A DNA stretch of 64,000 nt. It comes from Algoriphagus sp. NG3. Its GTDB lineage: Bacteria > Bacteroidota > Bacteroidia > Cytophagales > Cyclobacteriaceae. Positions within the stretch are counted from its first letter, which is position 1, and each line of letters begins with the position of its first letter. Shown here piece by piece: positions 26,984-39,694 of this stretch. The position numbers were made by a program, and so were the translations under genes. The DNA lies in assembly GCF_034119865.1 (NCBI RefSeq), contig NZ_CP139421.1:5807501-5871500 (forward strand), written 5' to 3'. The notes under the pieces were generated by a model. That model was not told where the DNA came from. It saw only the letters and a program-made list of their open reading frames with translations, and ran no database searches.

Positions 26984-28636
26984 CTATTCTTCTTCTTCTT
27001 CATGAAGATCAGTTGCCAAGGCGATTTTTTCTGCTTCATCAAATAGCCTTAAGGCTTGTAGATAGACTTCGTTGATGTCATTGACCACTTTGTGAAAAGT
27101 ACTGTCATCATACAGCTGCTTACCCAAATGGGCTTTGATCAGGATTTTAAGGTATTCTTTGGATTTGGCAAAGTCCTTAGTATCAAACGCCACCTTGTTT
27201 TTCTTTCCATATTCTACCAGTTCATTCAGCATGGCATCACTTACAGTATAGTCAGCATGGTACTGGGCTGCAGTCATATTCTCGAATTTGGATTTATTTT
27301 CATTGGCAAAGTCAAGGACAAATTCCCGTGCCGAATCCGAGTTGAAAAGCTTGTTGACATAAGCGGAAGACATGGTAGTATCCAAGGGAACGAAGTAGTC
27401 AGGCATGATGCCTCCACCGCCATAGACTGTTCGGCCTTTTACAGTCTCATATTTTAGACTGTCGTTAAATTTGATGCTGTCAGCAGAGAAGAATTCTCCA
27501 TGTTCGAATCGATTCATCCAATCTCTTTCGTAAGCTTCATAGTTTGCGTCATAGGGCTTCTGGATAGACCTGCCAGACGGTGTATAATACCTTGCGATGG
27601 TCAATCTCAACTCTGCTCCGTCAGACAGGTCGATAGGCATTTGTACCAGCCCTTTACCAAAGGATCTTCTACCAACAATGAGGCCTCTGTCATTATCCTG
27701 GATAGCGCCTGCAAGTATTTCGGAAGCCGAGGCTGAGCCTTCATTCACCAGAACTATCACTGATCCTTCTTCAAACATCCCAGGTTTAAATGCAAAAGCT
27801 TTTTGGTTGTATTGCTCTACTTTTCCCTCTTGGGAAACTATCAAAGCTCTATCGCCTAATAACTCGTCTGCCATGTTGATTGCTGCCCCCATATAGCCGC
27901 CTGGATTGCCCTGAAGGTCAATCACCAACTTCTTCATCCCTTTGCTTTTCAGATCAGTGAGGGATTGCTTGAACTCATCGTACGTAGTGGCGGCAAATCG
28001 TGATACCTTGATATATCCTATTTCATTGTCCACCATATAGGATGCGATGATACTGTACTGTGGGATTTTGTCCCGGGTGATTTTGTATTCGATCAGATCC
28101 TCTTGGTTTTTGCGCTTCATATCCACTACGACCACAGAGCCCTTCGGCCCGCGTAGTTTTTCGAAAACATCACGGTTAGTCACACCTACTCCGGCCATAT
28201 TTTCTCCATCTACCCGTATGATCTGATCACCGGATTGTATGCCTAGCGCCTCCGAAGGCCCTCCTGTAAGAGGAGCTACCACATAGATAGTATCCCGGAT
28301 TATTCCGAATTCCACACCGATTCCATCAAACTCCCCGTCGAGTTGTGACTGTACAATTGAAGCATCCTTTGCCGGGATATAACTAGAATGAGGATCCAGA
28401 TGCTCCAGCATTTTATTTATGCCAAATTCCACAAGTTCATTGGTGTTGACGCTGTCCACATAGTCTCTGTTGACATAGGTCATAATCTCCTGAAGCTTGT
28501 AGAGTGCAGCTCTCAGATCATTTTGATTTCCTTTTGGCTCCGCAAAAGTAGCCCCTATCCAAATCCCCGCGGAAATGGCAAGCGCCAATATTATTGGAAG
28601 TCTGATTTGGGATTTAGTGTTTTTCGTCTCGCTCAC
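26984..28636 (-). CDS. S41 family C-terminal processing peptidase
   Basis: A 550-residue protease. An N-terminal hydrophobic segment (about 11-31) anchors or exports it; a PDZ domain (about 95-175, GIGVEFGIIRDTIYVVAPL...) selects C-terminal tails; the S41 catalytic core has the Ser-Lys dyad in NEGSASASEILAG (near Ser303) and RRSFGKG (near Lys328). It belongs to the CtpA/Prc-type proteases that trim periplasmic proteins. Translation starts at GTG 28636; no ATG fits. The tail is rich in glutamate. Confidence 0.93.
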   Translation of the reverse strand: MSETKNTKSQIRLPIILALAISAGIWIGATFAEPKGNQNDLRAALYKLQEIMTYVNRDYVDSVNTNELVEFGINKMLEHLDPHSSYIPAKDASIVQSQLDGEFDGIGVEFGIIRDTIYVVAPLTGGPSEALGIQSGDQIIRVDGENMAGVGVTNRDVFEKLRGPKGSVVVVDMKRKNQEDLIEYKITRDKIPQYSIIASYMVDNEIGYIKVSRFAATTYDEFKQSLTDLKSKGMKKLVIDLQGNPGGYMGAAINMADELLGDRALIVSQEGKVEQYNQKAFAFKPGMFEEGSVIVLVNEGSASASEILAGAIQDNDRGLIVGRRSFGKGLVQMPIDLSDGAELRLTIARYYTPSGRSIQKPYDANYEAYERDWMNRFEHGEFFSADSIKFNDSLKYETVKGRTVYGGGGIMPDYFVPLDTTMSSAYVNKLFNSDSAREFVLDFANENKSKFENMTAAQYHADYTVSDAMLNELVEYGKKNKVAFDTKDFAKSKEYLKILIKAHLGKQLYDDSTFHKVVNDINEVYLQALRLFDEAEKIALATDLHEEEEE

Positions 28637-28804
28637 AGCTTTCTCTTTCAGTTGGTTATCTCTTTTTTTAATATTGTAAATTACCCAAAAACGCCCTCTT
28701 TATGAACAGTCTTTTGATAAAGCTAGTAAATGTTTATACGAGGGGAATGTATAATGGCTCAATTTATTCCCCTTTTTTCTGTTAAAAAAAATTATTTTTG
28801 CAAG

Positions 28805-29563
28805 ATGCGATCTGTTGATGATTTCGAAAAGGCTATTCTAGGCGATTTAGTTTCCGAAAACTATGTCTTTGCCTCTGTGTTACATTATTTCGGAATCAGC
28901 TTTTACCAGTATCCTACTGAATCACTGGAAATAGTATGCAAAAAACATAAAGTCCATTCCAGCCAGCTGATTACAGAGCTTGAGTCTTGGGCTCAGCGAA
29001 AGGAGCCTACCACTGAGGAACTCTATCTCAATCCAATAGAGATTCTGGTGGCATACCTCAAAAAGAAACATTATTATTTTGTACGGCAAGAACTCCCATT
29101 TCTGTCAAATATCATCACTGGTATTACCCCGGAACTTCAATACGCTAGCCTGATGGCTGATCTTCGGATTATGTTTCCACTCTTTGTAGAGGATTTTATC
29201 CATCACATCCACGAGGAAGAAAGCACTTTGTTCAAAAGAATAGAACTGCTCCAGGATATTGAGGAAAACAGATTTTCGTTGGAAGATGCGATTAAGATTT
29301 TGGAAAGAAACCCCGTACACTTACTGGCTGACCAGCATGAGATTCATGACGATGAGATGGAAGGAATCAGGAAACTTACCGCTGATTATTCTTTGGACGA
29401 GGAGGCACCACTCACCATGAAAGTTCTTTATCATGAATTGCAAAACTTCGAGCAGGAGCTGAGAATTCATGCTAAAATTGAAGATGAACTTCTTTTTCCA
29501 AAAGCAGTTGAACTTGAGAAAGAAGCTTTACGCCAAATACGCAAAAAAACCAGAAAAATCTGA
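28805..29563 (+). CDS. Hemerythrin-domain protein, ScdA/YtfE-like
   Basis: From ATG 28805 the protein has 252 residues. The N-terminal segment (ENYVFASVLHYFGISFYQYP) aligns in pattern with the ScdA/RIC N-terminal domain but lacks its CC pair. The C-terminal hemerythrin-like part has the expected ligands: HIHEEES, ADQHEIHDDEMEG and LRIHAKIEDELLFPKA. Relatives repair iron-sulfur clusters after nitrosative or oxidative stress. TATTTTTG at 28793-28800 looks like a -7 box just before this ATG, so earlier in-frame starts (28730, 28754) are less likely. The stop overlaps ruvX by one base. Confidence 0.78.
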   Translation: MRSVDDFEKAILGDLVSENYVFASVLHYFGISFYQYPTESLEIVCKKHKVHSSQLITELESWAQRKEPTTEELYLNPIEILVAYLKKKHYYFVRQELPFLSNIITGITPELQYASLMADLRIMFPLFVEDFIHHIHEEESTLFKRIELLQDIEENRFSLEDAIKILERNPVHLLADQHEIHDDEMEGIRKLTADYSLDEEAPLTMKVLYHELQNFEQELRIHAKIEDELLFPKAVELEKEALRQIRKKTRKI

Positions 29564-29976
29564 TGCCCAGAATTCTTGCGATTGACCTGGGAACCAAAAG
29601 AACCGGCTTGGCTGTTACCGATCCATTGAAAATGCTGGCTAATCCACTGGAAACAGTTGAAACATCTACGCTGCTGGATTATCTGAAGCGGTACTGCGAC
29701 AGAGAAGAAGTGGATACCTTAGTTTTGGGCTACCCGACCCGTTTGAATGGGCAGGACAATGAGATGACACCAAAAGTGATCACCATGAAGGACAGGCTTA
29801 CCAAGGCCTTTCCCGACAAAAAAATTGAACTCGTCGATGAGCGGTTCACTTCCAAAATGGCTATGCAAAGCATGATTTCCATGGGAAGTAAAAAGAAAGA
29901 CAGAAAAGAAAAAGCCGGCAACCTGGATAAGGTAAGTGCGGCTATTATTCTACAATCCTATTTAGAGAGACAATGA
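29563..29976 (+). CDS. ruvX: Holliday junction resolvase-like RuvX (YqgF)
   Basis: A 137-residue RNase H-fold protein with the family motifs ILAIDLGTKRTGLAVTD (first catalytic Asp), LVLGYPTRLNGQDNEM and VDERFTSKMA. It takes part in pre-16S rRNA 5' end processing and possibly in DNA recombination. TGATG overlap with the hemerythrin gene and a 4-bp ATGA overlap with def show a tightly coupled operon. Confidence 0.95.
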   Translation: MPRILAIDLGTKRTGLAVTDPLKMLANPLETVETSTLLDYLKRYCDREEVDTLVLGYPTRLNGQDNEMTPKVITMKDRLTKAFPDKKIELVDERFTSKMAMQSMISMGSKKKDRKEKAGNLDKVSAAIILQSYLERQ

Positions 29977-30527
29977 TTTACCCAATAGTAGCTTACGGTA
30001 ACCCGATTTTGAAAAAAGAAGCCGAGGAAATTACCGAAGGCACTGAGCTTGACGAGTTGATCAAGAGTATGTTTGCCACCATGGACAATGCCAACGGGGT
30101 AGGTCTGGCCGCACCCCAAATAAACCAGGGGGTCAGCCTTTTTGTTATTGATAGCAGCCTCATGCTGGATGAAGAGGATGAGGAAGTGGGTATCCGTCGA
30201 GCATTTATCAATCCTATAATCTTGGATGAATACGGTGATGATTACAGCTTTGAAGAAGGATGCTTGAGTATTCCTGAAGTCCGTGCGGAGATCATGCGCC
30301 CAGAGACGCTTACCATCGAGTACTACGATGAAAACTGGAATCTGAAAGAAGAAGAATTCTCTGGAATGACTGCCCGCGTGATCCAGCATGAATATGATCA
30401 CCTCGAAGGAATTCTTTTCGTTGATTATCTAAAAGGACTTAAAAAACGACTGGTGAAATCTAAATTGATCGATGTAAGTAAAGGTAAAATCTCTACTGAT
30501 TACAGAATGATTTACCCTCTCAAATGA
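29973..30527 (+). CDS. def: Peptide deformylase
   Basis: Removes the formyl group from the N-terminal methionine of new proteins. All three motifs are intact in the 184 residues: GVGLAAPQI (motif 1), EEGCLSIP with the metal-binding Cys (motif 2) and QHEYDHLEG with the HExxH zinc/iron site (motif 3). Overlaps ruvX by 4 bp upstream and the nitrilase-family gene by 4 bp downstream. Confidence 0.97.
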   Translation: MIYPIVAYGNPILKKEAEEITEGTELDELIKSMFATMDNANGVGLAAPQINQGVSLFVIDSSLMLDEEDEEVGIRRAFINPIILDEYGDDYSFEEGCLSIPEVRAEIMRPETLTIEYYDENWNLKEEEFSGMTARVIQHEYDHLEGILFVDYLKGLKKRLVKSKLIDVSKGKISTDYRMIYPLK

Positions 30528-31321
30528 TAAAATCTTCACAACTCTCTATTGCGCTTGTTCAAACGTCGCTTCATTGGAAAGATAAAGTAGCGAACCTTGC
30601 GATGCTGGAAGAGAAGTTGTGGCAGATAGAAAATGGGGTTGATCTAATAATCCTGCCTGAAATGTTTCCTACAGGATTCAGTATGGATGCTGCTGAATTG
30701 GCTGAGCCTATGAATCTAGATGTCTGTAAATGGATGCGGCAGATGGCTTCGCAAAAAAAGGCTACTATTGCCGGAAGTGCGATAATCAAGACAGATGGCA
30801 AGTACTACAACCGACTCTTGTGGGTAAATCCCGATGGGATGATACAACACTATGACAAGCGTCATCTTTTCAGGATGGCTGAGGAAGATCAAACATTCTC
30901 AGCTGGGGATAGATTGCCAATATTTGAATTAAAAGGGTGGAAAATCTGTCCACAAGTCTGCTATGATTTGAGATTTCCTGTTTGGTCTAGAAATAGGATG
31001 ATCAATGGCGAAGTTGGATATGATCTGATTTTTTACATAGCATCATGGCCGGCAGCAAGAGTTTCTGCATGGGACGCACTTTTACCTGCTCGGGCTATTG
31101 AGAACCTAGCTTACTCTATCGGTGTAAACCGGGTAGGAGAGGACGGCAATGGGATAGTATATAATGGTCACTCGGGCGCGTATGATTATAAAGGTTCCGA
31201 GTTGCAGCATATGGGAAATAGCGAGAAGATTGCGCTGGTGAAGTTGGACGCAAAAGCATTAGACGCATATAGGCAAAAGTTTCCTGCATGGTTGGACGCA
31301 GATGATTTTATGATTAGATAA
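30524..31321 (+). CDS. Carbon-nitrogen hydrolase (YafV / omega-amidase-like)
   Basis: A 265-residue nitrilase-superfamily amidase. The catalytic triad is visible: Glu in LPEMFPTGF, Lys in YDKRHLFRMAEE and Cys in CPQVCYDLRFPVW. The motif HLFRMAEED resembles YafV/Nit2 omega-amidases, which convert 2-oxoglutaramate or 2-oxosuccinamate to the oxoacid and ammonia in metabolite repair. Last gene of the hemerythrin-ruvX-def operon, overlapping def by 4 bp. Confidence 0.9.
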   Translation: MIKSSQLSIALVQTSLHWKDKVANLAMLEEKLWQIENGVDLIILPEMFPTGFSMDAAELAEPMNLDVCKWMRQMASQKKATIAGSAIIKTDGKYYNRLLWVNPDGMIQHYDKRHLFRMAEEDQTFSAGDRLPIFELKGWKICPQVCYDLRFPVWSRNRMINGEVGYDLIFYIASWPAARVSAWDALLPARAIENLAYSIGVNRVGEDGNGIVYNGHSGAYDYKGSELQHMGNSEKIALVKLDAKALDAYRQKFPAWLDADDFMIR

Positions 31322-31447
31322 TACTTTTTTCAGACAATCAGTACTTTACGTAGGCGGAATTTGAAACAAGGATATTTTGCGTATTTTAGCCCCGAAATTT
31401 TAAGACCCTGTACCTCCTGTTACAAACCATTTAAAAGAAGATGGTAA

Positions 31448-33742
<2,295 letters not shown>

Positions 33743-33761
33743 AAAAACATAAAAATGTGAG

Positions 33762-33793
33762 AAAGCCATCCGGAAAATCGGGTGGCTTTTTTT
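33762..33793 (+). terminator. Terminator of icd
   Basis: AAAGCCA (33762-33768) and TGGCTTT (33783-33789), extended inward by CCG/CGG, followed by a T-run. Confidence 0.88.
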
Positions 33794-33898
33794 GTAAATA
33801 ACCATGGAGAGCACGAAGGTTCGTAAAGGGTGGATAATTGGGGATCCAGCACACATCATCCTTTTTTTAGGCACTCACTATTGTTTCTGTTTTGGTTA

Positions 33899-34119
33899 AA
33901 CCCGCATTATACATTAGAAAAATCTACTGCGTCTCCATCCGCCGCGGCGGACAAAATCAGTCGCTATGCTTCACTTTTCGCCCCTGCCTCTGCCGGCAGG
34001 CAGGCTCACCGTAGCGGTGCTACGACTCGATCTCCAAAGTGACTGATTTTCTTGCAGTTTGAACCCTTCCCGAAAGAATCGGGACAGGCAGCTACGAATC
34101 CTAATGCATAGTCCGGGTT
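33899..34119. repeat. 221-bp gene-free element with 19-bp terminal inverted repeats
   Basis: The space between icd and the serine protease gene has no open frame. Its left end (33899-33917, AACCCGCATTATACATTAG) and right end (34101-34119) are inverted copies with 16 of 19 matches. Inside are further dyads: ACTGC/GCAGT (33926, 34054), a 14-bp palindrome TCCGCCGCGGCGGA (33938-33951), AAAATCAGTC/GACTGATTTT (33953, 34041), CCTGCC/GGCAGG (33983-34000), CACCG/CGGTG (34007-34019) and TCCCGA/TCGGGA (34068-34084). This nested symmetry fits a MITE-like or structured intergenic repeat. No transposase is present. Confidence 0.5.
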
Positions 34120-34157
34120 AAAAATGGCCAATTCCAAATTTTAAACTGCAAATCCAA

Positions 34158-35030
34158 TCACTCCTCCTCAAAACTCACATTATTCGCCCGCATAAACTCC
34201 TTGATCACGGAGACGTGAATGCATTCACCCAAGTGGATAAAGGCGTAGTCGTTTACTTTTTTGGCTTTTCCATGAGCGATAATTGATTTTTCCTCAATGT
34301 CAAAGCCCAGGTGAAGATGCTTGGTTCGGCTCTGCATGCCGCAGACTTTTCCTGAGGCATCGAACAGTGGCCCTCCACTCTGTCCTCTGAGCCCGGGTGT
34401 GCTCATTTCCATTCCATAGACTTTGCCGTTTTTGTCTCCCAAAAAACGCGTAAGCATACCTTCGATGGGGAATCTAGGCGAACGCTTGTTTCCGGTTTCC
34501 GCCCATTCCAAACATTGATTTTGAGGATTCAACTGATAATTAGAAAACTCAGGAAAGGGAAAGCCCAGGCGGCATAGCATAGCGCCAGGATTGATGGCTG
34601 AATGATCCTTTTTGAATTTAGGGATGTTAGTAAACAGCGCCTTTTCAAAACCTTCAAATTTGATCAATGCCAGATCGTATTCCGGGTGGATAAAAAATTT
34701 TATGTTTTTGATTTGATCCACACAATCTACGAAGGTGATCCTCATCTCTGAAGTTACATCTGATTTTAGACCAAGCTTTTTCGCTAAAGCGGTTCTTTGT
34801 CCTCCACTCAGGTCTTTGCCTTGCTGGAGATAAGCGTGATACTTCTTGTTGATTTGATCAGCTTTGGTAAGCCACTGTGCCACATGCTTACAGGTGAGCG
34901 CATAACCTTCTTGGTTGACGAAAAATAATGTGGCAGCACCCCTTTCGATTTGAGTACTTCCAAAATTTCTGGATATAGAATGTATGGCACGGGTGAAGCC
35001 AGCTGTTTCGAGAATTGCCTTTTCAAACAT
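34158..35030 (-). CDS. Trypsin-like serine peptidase without signal peptide
   Basis: A 290-residue protein with the chymotrypsin-fold triad: His in LTCKHVAQW (about 49), Asp in HPEYDLALIKF (about 119) and Ser in GLRGQSGGPLFD (about 218). No leader, PDZ domain or membrane anchor is seen, so it appears to be cytosolic, unlike DegP-type proteases. An insertion between His and Asp (about residues 55-100) is helical and charged. ATG 35030 is used rather than TTG 35033. The substrate is unknown; the upstream neighbour gap is divergent and unrelated. Confidence 0.75.
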   Translation of the reverse strand: MFEKAILETAGFTRAIHSISRNFGSTQIERGAATLFFVNQEGYALTCKHVAQWLTKADQINKKYHAYLQQGKDLSGGQRTALAKKLGLKSDVTSEMRITFVDCVDQIKNIKFFIHPEYDLALIKFEGFEKALFTNIPKFKKDHSAINPGAMLCRLGFPFPEFSNYQLNPQNQCLEWAETGNKRSPRFPIEGMLTRFLGDKNGKVYGMEMSTPGLRGQSGGPLFDASGKVCGMQSRTKHLHLGFDIEEKSIIAHGKAKKVNDYAFIHLGECIHVSVIKEFMRANNVSFEEE

Positions 35031-35171
35031 CAAAAATTGTTTAGTTGAGTCTTCAAAATAGTCAAATGCATTGTAAAATGATTTTTATCAAATTTTTTTA
35101 GAAAGTATTTTTCTACGAAATCGATTGAAAATACAAAGAATGCAAGTGGTTGCGCTGATAGTTTGGGGTAG

Positions 35172-36284
<1,113 letters not shown>

Positions 36285-36310
36285 GGAGAAGTAAGTCTCC
36301 AATATCTTTG

Positions 36311-36338
36311 AAAGCCGGTCTTAGGATCGGCTTTTTTA
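36311..36338 (+). terminator. Terminator of gap
   Basis: AAAGCCG (36311-36317) and CGGCTTT (36328-36334) form a 7-bp stem with T-run. Confidence 0.88.
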
Positions 36339-36395
36339 GTTTCTGCGGAAAACAAAAACCGGGGTTTGGTACGTTTATAATAGAAAAGCTTATCC

Positions 36396-37016
36396 ATGAT
36401 TCTCCCTTTTTTTCCATTGAAACTGGTAGTATTCCCAGGAGAAGAACTTAATCTCCACATATTTGAGCCCCGATACAAGGAATTGATCAAGGACGTAGAA
36501 GTGGGAGGTTTGACTTTTGGTATTTGTACCTATACCGATCAGCTCACTGGATATGGTACTGAAGTGATGTTAGGAGATATTCATACCAGGTATGATGATG
36601 GTAGGATGGACATTCGGACTACAGGGAGAAGGGTTTTTAAAATTACCACTTTTGATAATCCGGCAGCCGGAAAGGAATATGCTGCTGGTACCATAGAGTT
36701 GCTGGAAGATGATCCAGTGGTTCCGGATTATGCACATCATGAATATGTTTTTTATCTCCGTGAAATGCTTCATTTATTGCAGTATGACGTGAGTTTCGAT
36801 CCTGCCGAAGTTGATTCCTTTTCTTTCTCGCATAAAATAGGGCTTAAACTGGAAGAGGAATTAGAGCTGATCAAAATCCCTTCTGAGGCCGCAAGAACTG
36901 AATTCCTCATCAAGCATCTCAAGAGAATCATTCCAGCCCTACAGGCAGCTGAGGAGGCTAAAGAAAAAATCAAGCAAAATGGTCATTTTAAGCACCTTGA
37001 CCCGCTTGATTTCTGA
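36396..37016 (+). CDS. LON N-terminal-domain protein
   Basis: A 206-residue soluble protein consisting of a LON substrate-binding domain only: LPFFPLKLVVFPGEELNLHIFEPRYKEL, then FGICTYTDQ and a helical C-terminal half. It lacks the AAA+ and protease parts of Lon. Such stand-alone proteins (also called ATP-dependent protease La domain proteins) are common, but their role is not fixed; substrate recognition or adaptor work is inferred. Its stop codon touches that of the convergent peptidase gene. Confidence 0.88.
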   Translation: MILPFFPLKLVVFPGEELNLHIFEPRYKELIKDVEVGGLTFGICTYTDQLTGYGTEVMLGDIHTRYDDGRMDIRTTGRRVFKITTFDNPAAGKEYAAGTIELLEDDPVVPDYAHHEYVFYLREMLHLLQYDVSFDPAEVDSFSFSHKIGLKLEEELELIKIPSEAARTEFLIKHLKRIIPALQAAEEAKEKIKQNGHFKHLDPLDF

Positions 37017-39575
37017 TTAGCGCTGGATTGCCTGCACTCTCATCAAATCATCCGTTGCCTGCAGGATTTTATTTTTCAAAATAGGATTGTAATCAGGGTT
37101 TGAAGCTAAGAAGTCTGAGACTATTTTAGCTGCCTCTGGGGACGTGTATTGCCCTGAGGTGACAGAGGTCCATCTTTTAGGGAAGAAGATGTCTCCCGTC
37201 TCCTGAATGTCTTCTAAAAGCTCTAATGCCAAAGGGAGATGCTTGATGGCTGATTTTTGATGCAAAGGATGATGTATGTAACCACAGGCGGATAAAACCC
37301 AAGATTCCTTTTCACGGTTAGTCGGCTCCTCAAAAGATTCGAAAAGTGAATCTCGCTCGGCCTCATTTTGGGATAAAGCCGGCTGGAGGAAGTCAAATCG
37401 ATCAAGTTTGTCAGGATTACTAATTCTGGTTCTTTCCTCAGTGAGTATTTCATCTGCTTTTGAGTGACCATATAGTGCTAGAGTCATCGCCAAACTCGTG
37501 AAATTATCCGGGTTGAGTTTTAGGTCTTTGATTTCAAAATCTTTTTTCCAGACGGAATACAAACGATCCTGTCCAGCTTTCTCATAAGCGATTCCGCTGT
37601 AAAGTGAAAAGATGGTTTTCTTCAGATTGGTAGGAAGGTCTTTTTGCAATTGATCCCAAAGTTGGCTTTCCAGGCTTGGGAGAACGTGTTCCCGTTGGTC
37701 TTCTCTGAGGTAGTTCCAGAAAATACTGCTGAGTTCTCCGGAAATCAGTCTTGCCAAGATTTCATTTTCTTCCTGTGCTATTCCTTTTTGGAAAGTTTCA
37801 AAAGCAAGTAATGGTGCGATGTTCCCGGAAAGCGTGTTTTCAAATAAGTTGATGTAGGATTGACCACGCATCACTTCATCCGTCAGCGACGGAATATTAG
37901 CTAGTGAATCTTTATCCATAGGGAAAACACCATAGCCAAGGCCATTGCTGTTGTACAGTATTGCTGACGGTTGCCGTTCACCAATGGCTTCTTTCAGATC
38001 CAGTGTTTTTTCAGCGATAGATACTGAGAATGTCTTGCATTCTTCAGGATAGAAAAAGGTAATATCAAAAAGCTGGGGCCAAATTTTATCTGAGCCATCT
38101 TCGGCTTTTTGGCTAATTACAAATGAGCTAATTGTTCCGTCTTTGGCAAATTCGATTTTGTCTGAAAGAATAGGTCTTCCGGATTGATTTACCCAGACTT
38201 CACTCCAGTGCTGGAGATCCATTTCCGTCTTTTCATCCAAAATCTTCACAAGTGCATTCCAGTCCGCATTTCCATTTGCGTATGTCTTGATGTATTTCTG
38301 TATGCCTTTCTGAAAAGCTTCTTCACCCATAGCTGTTTCCAGTTGCCGCATCATGATTGGAGCTTTGTCGTAGATGATGCTTCCATAAAGTGAGCCAGCG
38401 TCCTTCAGGTTGGCTAGTTTCTGCCGAATAGGGTTGGTGCCTTTCGTACGGTCTTCCCTATAGGCGGAAGGGTAATGGTTGGCAAGAAATGAAAGCTCGT
38501 GATTAATGTTAGGGTAGGTGGGGTTGACGAGCTTGCCTGCCATGAAATTCGCAAAAACTTCTTTCATCCAAACATCGTCAAACCAATCCATCGTCACTAA
38601 ATCTCCAAACCACATGTGAGCCGTCTCATGACCGATCAATTTTGCCCGACCTAACATTTCCGAATCAGTAGCATTTTCATCTAGAAAAAGAGAGGATTCC
38701 CGGTATTGGATCGCACCAACATGCTCCATACCGCCGTATTGAAAAATAGGTATGGTGGCAAAATCAAGCTTTTGAAAGGGGAAAGGAAAGGCGGTATATT
38801 CTTCTAAAAATTCCTTTGCTTTTTGATGCAGGGAAAATACTTCTGGAATGCTTGCTTCAATTTTCTCAGCATTAATTTCACGATAAAGCATGGTTTGGGC
38901 GAAATCGGAAGCTGACTCAGCTTGTTCAAATTTTCCCACCACAAAGGAGAATAAATAAGTGCTCATCAAGTCTGATTTGGCAAAGCGATGAGTAATGAAA
39001 TCACCATTTTCCTCAGAAGCTATTTCTGGTGCGCCTGCTAAGACTTTCCAGTCTTTGGGCGCTGAGATATTCAGCGTATAGTTTGCCTTCAGATTTGGCT
39101 GATCAAAACACGGGAAAAGCGTGCTTGCCCGATCAGGAACCAGCAGGGTATATAGGAAGTCCTCGTTTCGATTGAGAGAAAGTTCACCAGCTATAAATTC
39201 TATAGCTATAGAGTTACTTCCCTTAGTCAGTACTTCCTTTGGGATAATCAAATGTTGATCTCTGTGATCGATCTCAGTATCCTTTCCATTTACATTCAGA
39301 GAAAGTAGATGCGATGCTTCTTCATGAAAATCTAAAACCAAGGGATGGGATAGATCGGAAATCTCTACTTCCAGCAGCAAGTGGGAATTTATTTTCTCCG
39401 ACTTTTCTGCAGGAATTTCAAAAGACAAATTGTAATGAATGTTCGAGACTTGCTTTTTTCTGAACTGGGCTAATTCGGCAGAGATTCCTACGTCATAGAA
39501 ATGCTCGTCCGAAACAGTTTTGTCGCAGGAGGCGAACAGCAATGCAATACCAAAAAGCAGCAAGAGGTTTTTCAT
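37017..39575 (-). CDS. M1 family aminopeptidase, lipoprotein
   Basis: An 852-residue peptidase with a lipoprotein leader (MKNLLLLFGIALLFASCDK, lipobox FASC). The zinc site is HETAH at 316-320 with Glu339 in WMKEVFANFM, and the exopeptidase motif is GGMEH (281-285), a variant of GAMEN. The large C-terminal alpha-helical region gives it the ERAP/PepN-like layout. It is larger than and only distantly related to the M1 enzyme at 24385-26346, so the two are unlikely to be recent duplicates. Probably supplies amino acids from peptides in the periplasm. Confidence 0.92.
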   Translation of the reverse strand: MKNLLLLFGIALLFASCDKTVSDEHFYDVGISAELAQFRKKQVSNIHYNLSFEIPAEKSEKINSHLLLEVEISDLSHPLVLDFHEEASHLLSLNVNGKDTEIDHRDQHLIIPKEVLTKGSNSIAIEFIAGELSLNRNEDFLYTLLVPDRASTLFPCFDQPNLKANYTLNISAPKDWKVLAGAPEIASEENGDFITHRFAKSDLMSTYLFSFVVGKFEQAESASDFAQTMLYREINAEKIEASIPEVFSLHQKAKEFLEEYTAFPFPFQKLDFATIPIFQYGGMEHVGAIQYRESSLFLDENATDSEMLGRAKLIGHETAHMWFGDLVTMDWFDDVWMKEVFANFMAGKLVNPTYPNINHELSFLANHYPSAYREDRTKGTNPIRQKLANLKDAGSLYGSIIYDKAPIMMRQLETAMGEEAFQKGIQKYIKTYANGNADWNALVKILDEKTEMDLQHWSEVWVNQSGRPILSDKIEFAKDGTISSFVISQKAEDGSDKIWPQLFDITFFYPEECKTFSVSIAEKTLDLKEAIGERQPSAILYNSNGLGYGVFPMDKDSLANIPSLTDEVMRGQSYINLFENTLSGNIAPLLAFETFQKGIAQEENEILARLISGELSSIFWNYLREDQREHVLPSLESQLWDQLQKDLPTNLKKTIFSLYSGIAYEKAGQDRLYSVWKKDFEIKDLKLNPDNFTSLAMTLALYGHSKADEILTEERTRISNPDKLDRFDFLQPALSQNEAERDSLFESFEEPTNREKESWVLSACGYIHHPLHQKSAIKHLPLALELLEDIQETGDIFFPKRWTSVTSGQYTSPEAAKIVSDFLASNPDYNPILKNKILQATDDLMRVQAIQR

Positions 39576-39660
39576 GGTTCAACAATCAACATCTTTTGGA
39601 AGATTAGCTAGAATTATTGGATGAGCACAATAATCTTTTTGACCTTGAAAGATACCAAAA

Positions 39661-39689
39661 ATAAGAAAAGCAGCCCGTTTTGGACTGCT
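39661..39689 (-). terminator. Terminator of the tRNA cluster
   Basis: AGCAGCCC (39669-39676) and GGACTGCT (39682-39689) pair with one bulged mismatch; on the minus strand a T-rich tract follows (complement of 39661-39668). Confidence 0.65.
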
Positions 39690-39694
39690 CTCTT

